Origin: Clostridiales bacterium
Lineage (GTDB): Bacteria > Bacillota > Clostridia > Caldicoprobacterales > UBA3941
DNA: 5,671 bases
Reading direction: 5' to 3'
Assembly (NCBI GenBank): GCA_012522165.1
Contig: JAAYKZ010000171.1
Coordinates: 1 to 5,671 of the forward strand
How positions within the stretch are numbered: the stretch's first letter is position 1; every line of letters begins with the position of its first letter. The notes under the pieces were generated by a model, which saw nothing but the letters and a program-made list of their open reading frames with translations, made no database searches and was not told the DNA's origin. The position numbers were made by a program, and so were the translations under genes. Below are positions 5,668 to 5,671 of this stretch, piece by piece.

Positions 5668-5671
5668 AGCT

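Noticed and set aside
5412..5671. Riboswitch or T-box leader before nifJ
   Set aside because: I see no T-box sequence, no terminator/antiterminator pair and no recognisable riboswitch core.

Overview
The window is AT-rich with dense Shine-Dalgarno sequences. It carries a small protein of a clostridial spore-surface family and a single-chain pyruvate:ferredoxin oxidoreductase. Together these point to an anaerobic, endospore-forming member of the Clostridia; I cannot name a genus from sequence alone. It looks like an ordinary chromosomal region: I see no transposase, integrase, CRISPR array, tRNA or rRNA.

Layout, left to right. Positions 1-117 are intergenic and hold a long imperfect inverted repeat (5-71). 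Next is a leftward MerR-family regulator with a TipAS-type ligand domain (118-831). It is preceded by a classic MerR-type promoter: TTGACA and TATAGT separated by 19 bp, with a perfect dyad in the spacer. A leftward YfcE-type phosphodiesterase follows (993-1538, TTG start). Transcribed away from it is a 55-residue spore-surface-type protein (1694-1861, plus strand). A perfect 10-bp hairpin at 1861-1884 separates that small gene from the convergent pyruvate:ferredoxin oxidoreductase gene (nifJ, 1887-5411, minus strand). The last 260 bases are the nifJ upstream region, with weak promoter candidates and two dyads. No gap exceeds 300 bases.

The genes do not form one operon. merR has its own promoter and is probably autoregulated. 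yfcE and the spore gene diverge from a shared 155-bp region. nifJ is monocistronic within the window. Functionally they are a drug- or ligand-responsive regulator, a housekeeping-type metallo-phosphodiesterase, a sporulation product, and the central enzyme that turns pyruvate into acetyl-CoA and reduced ferredoxin.

I found no clearly new system. The most interesting points are an internal ribosome-binding site and ATG inside the merR gene that would release the ligand domain alone, as known for TipAL/TipAS; the dyad in the 19-bp spacer of its promoter; the truncated end of that ligand domain; and the 5-71 repeat, which may be a paired operator for a gene just off the left edge.
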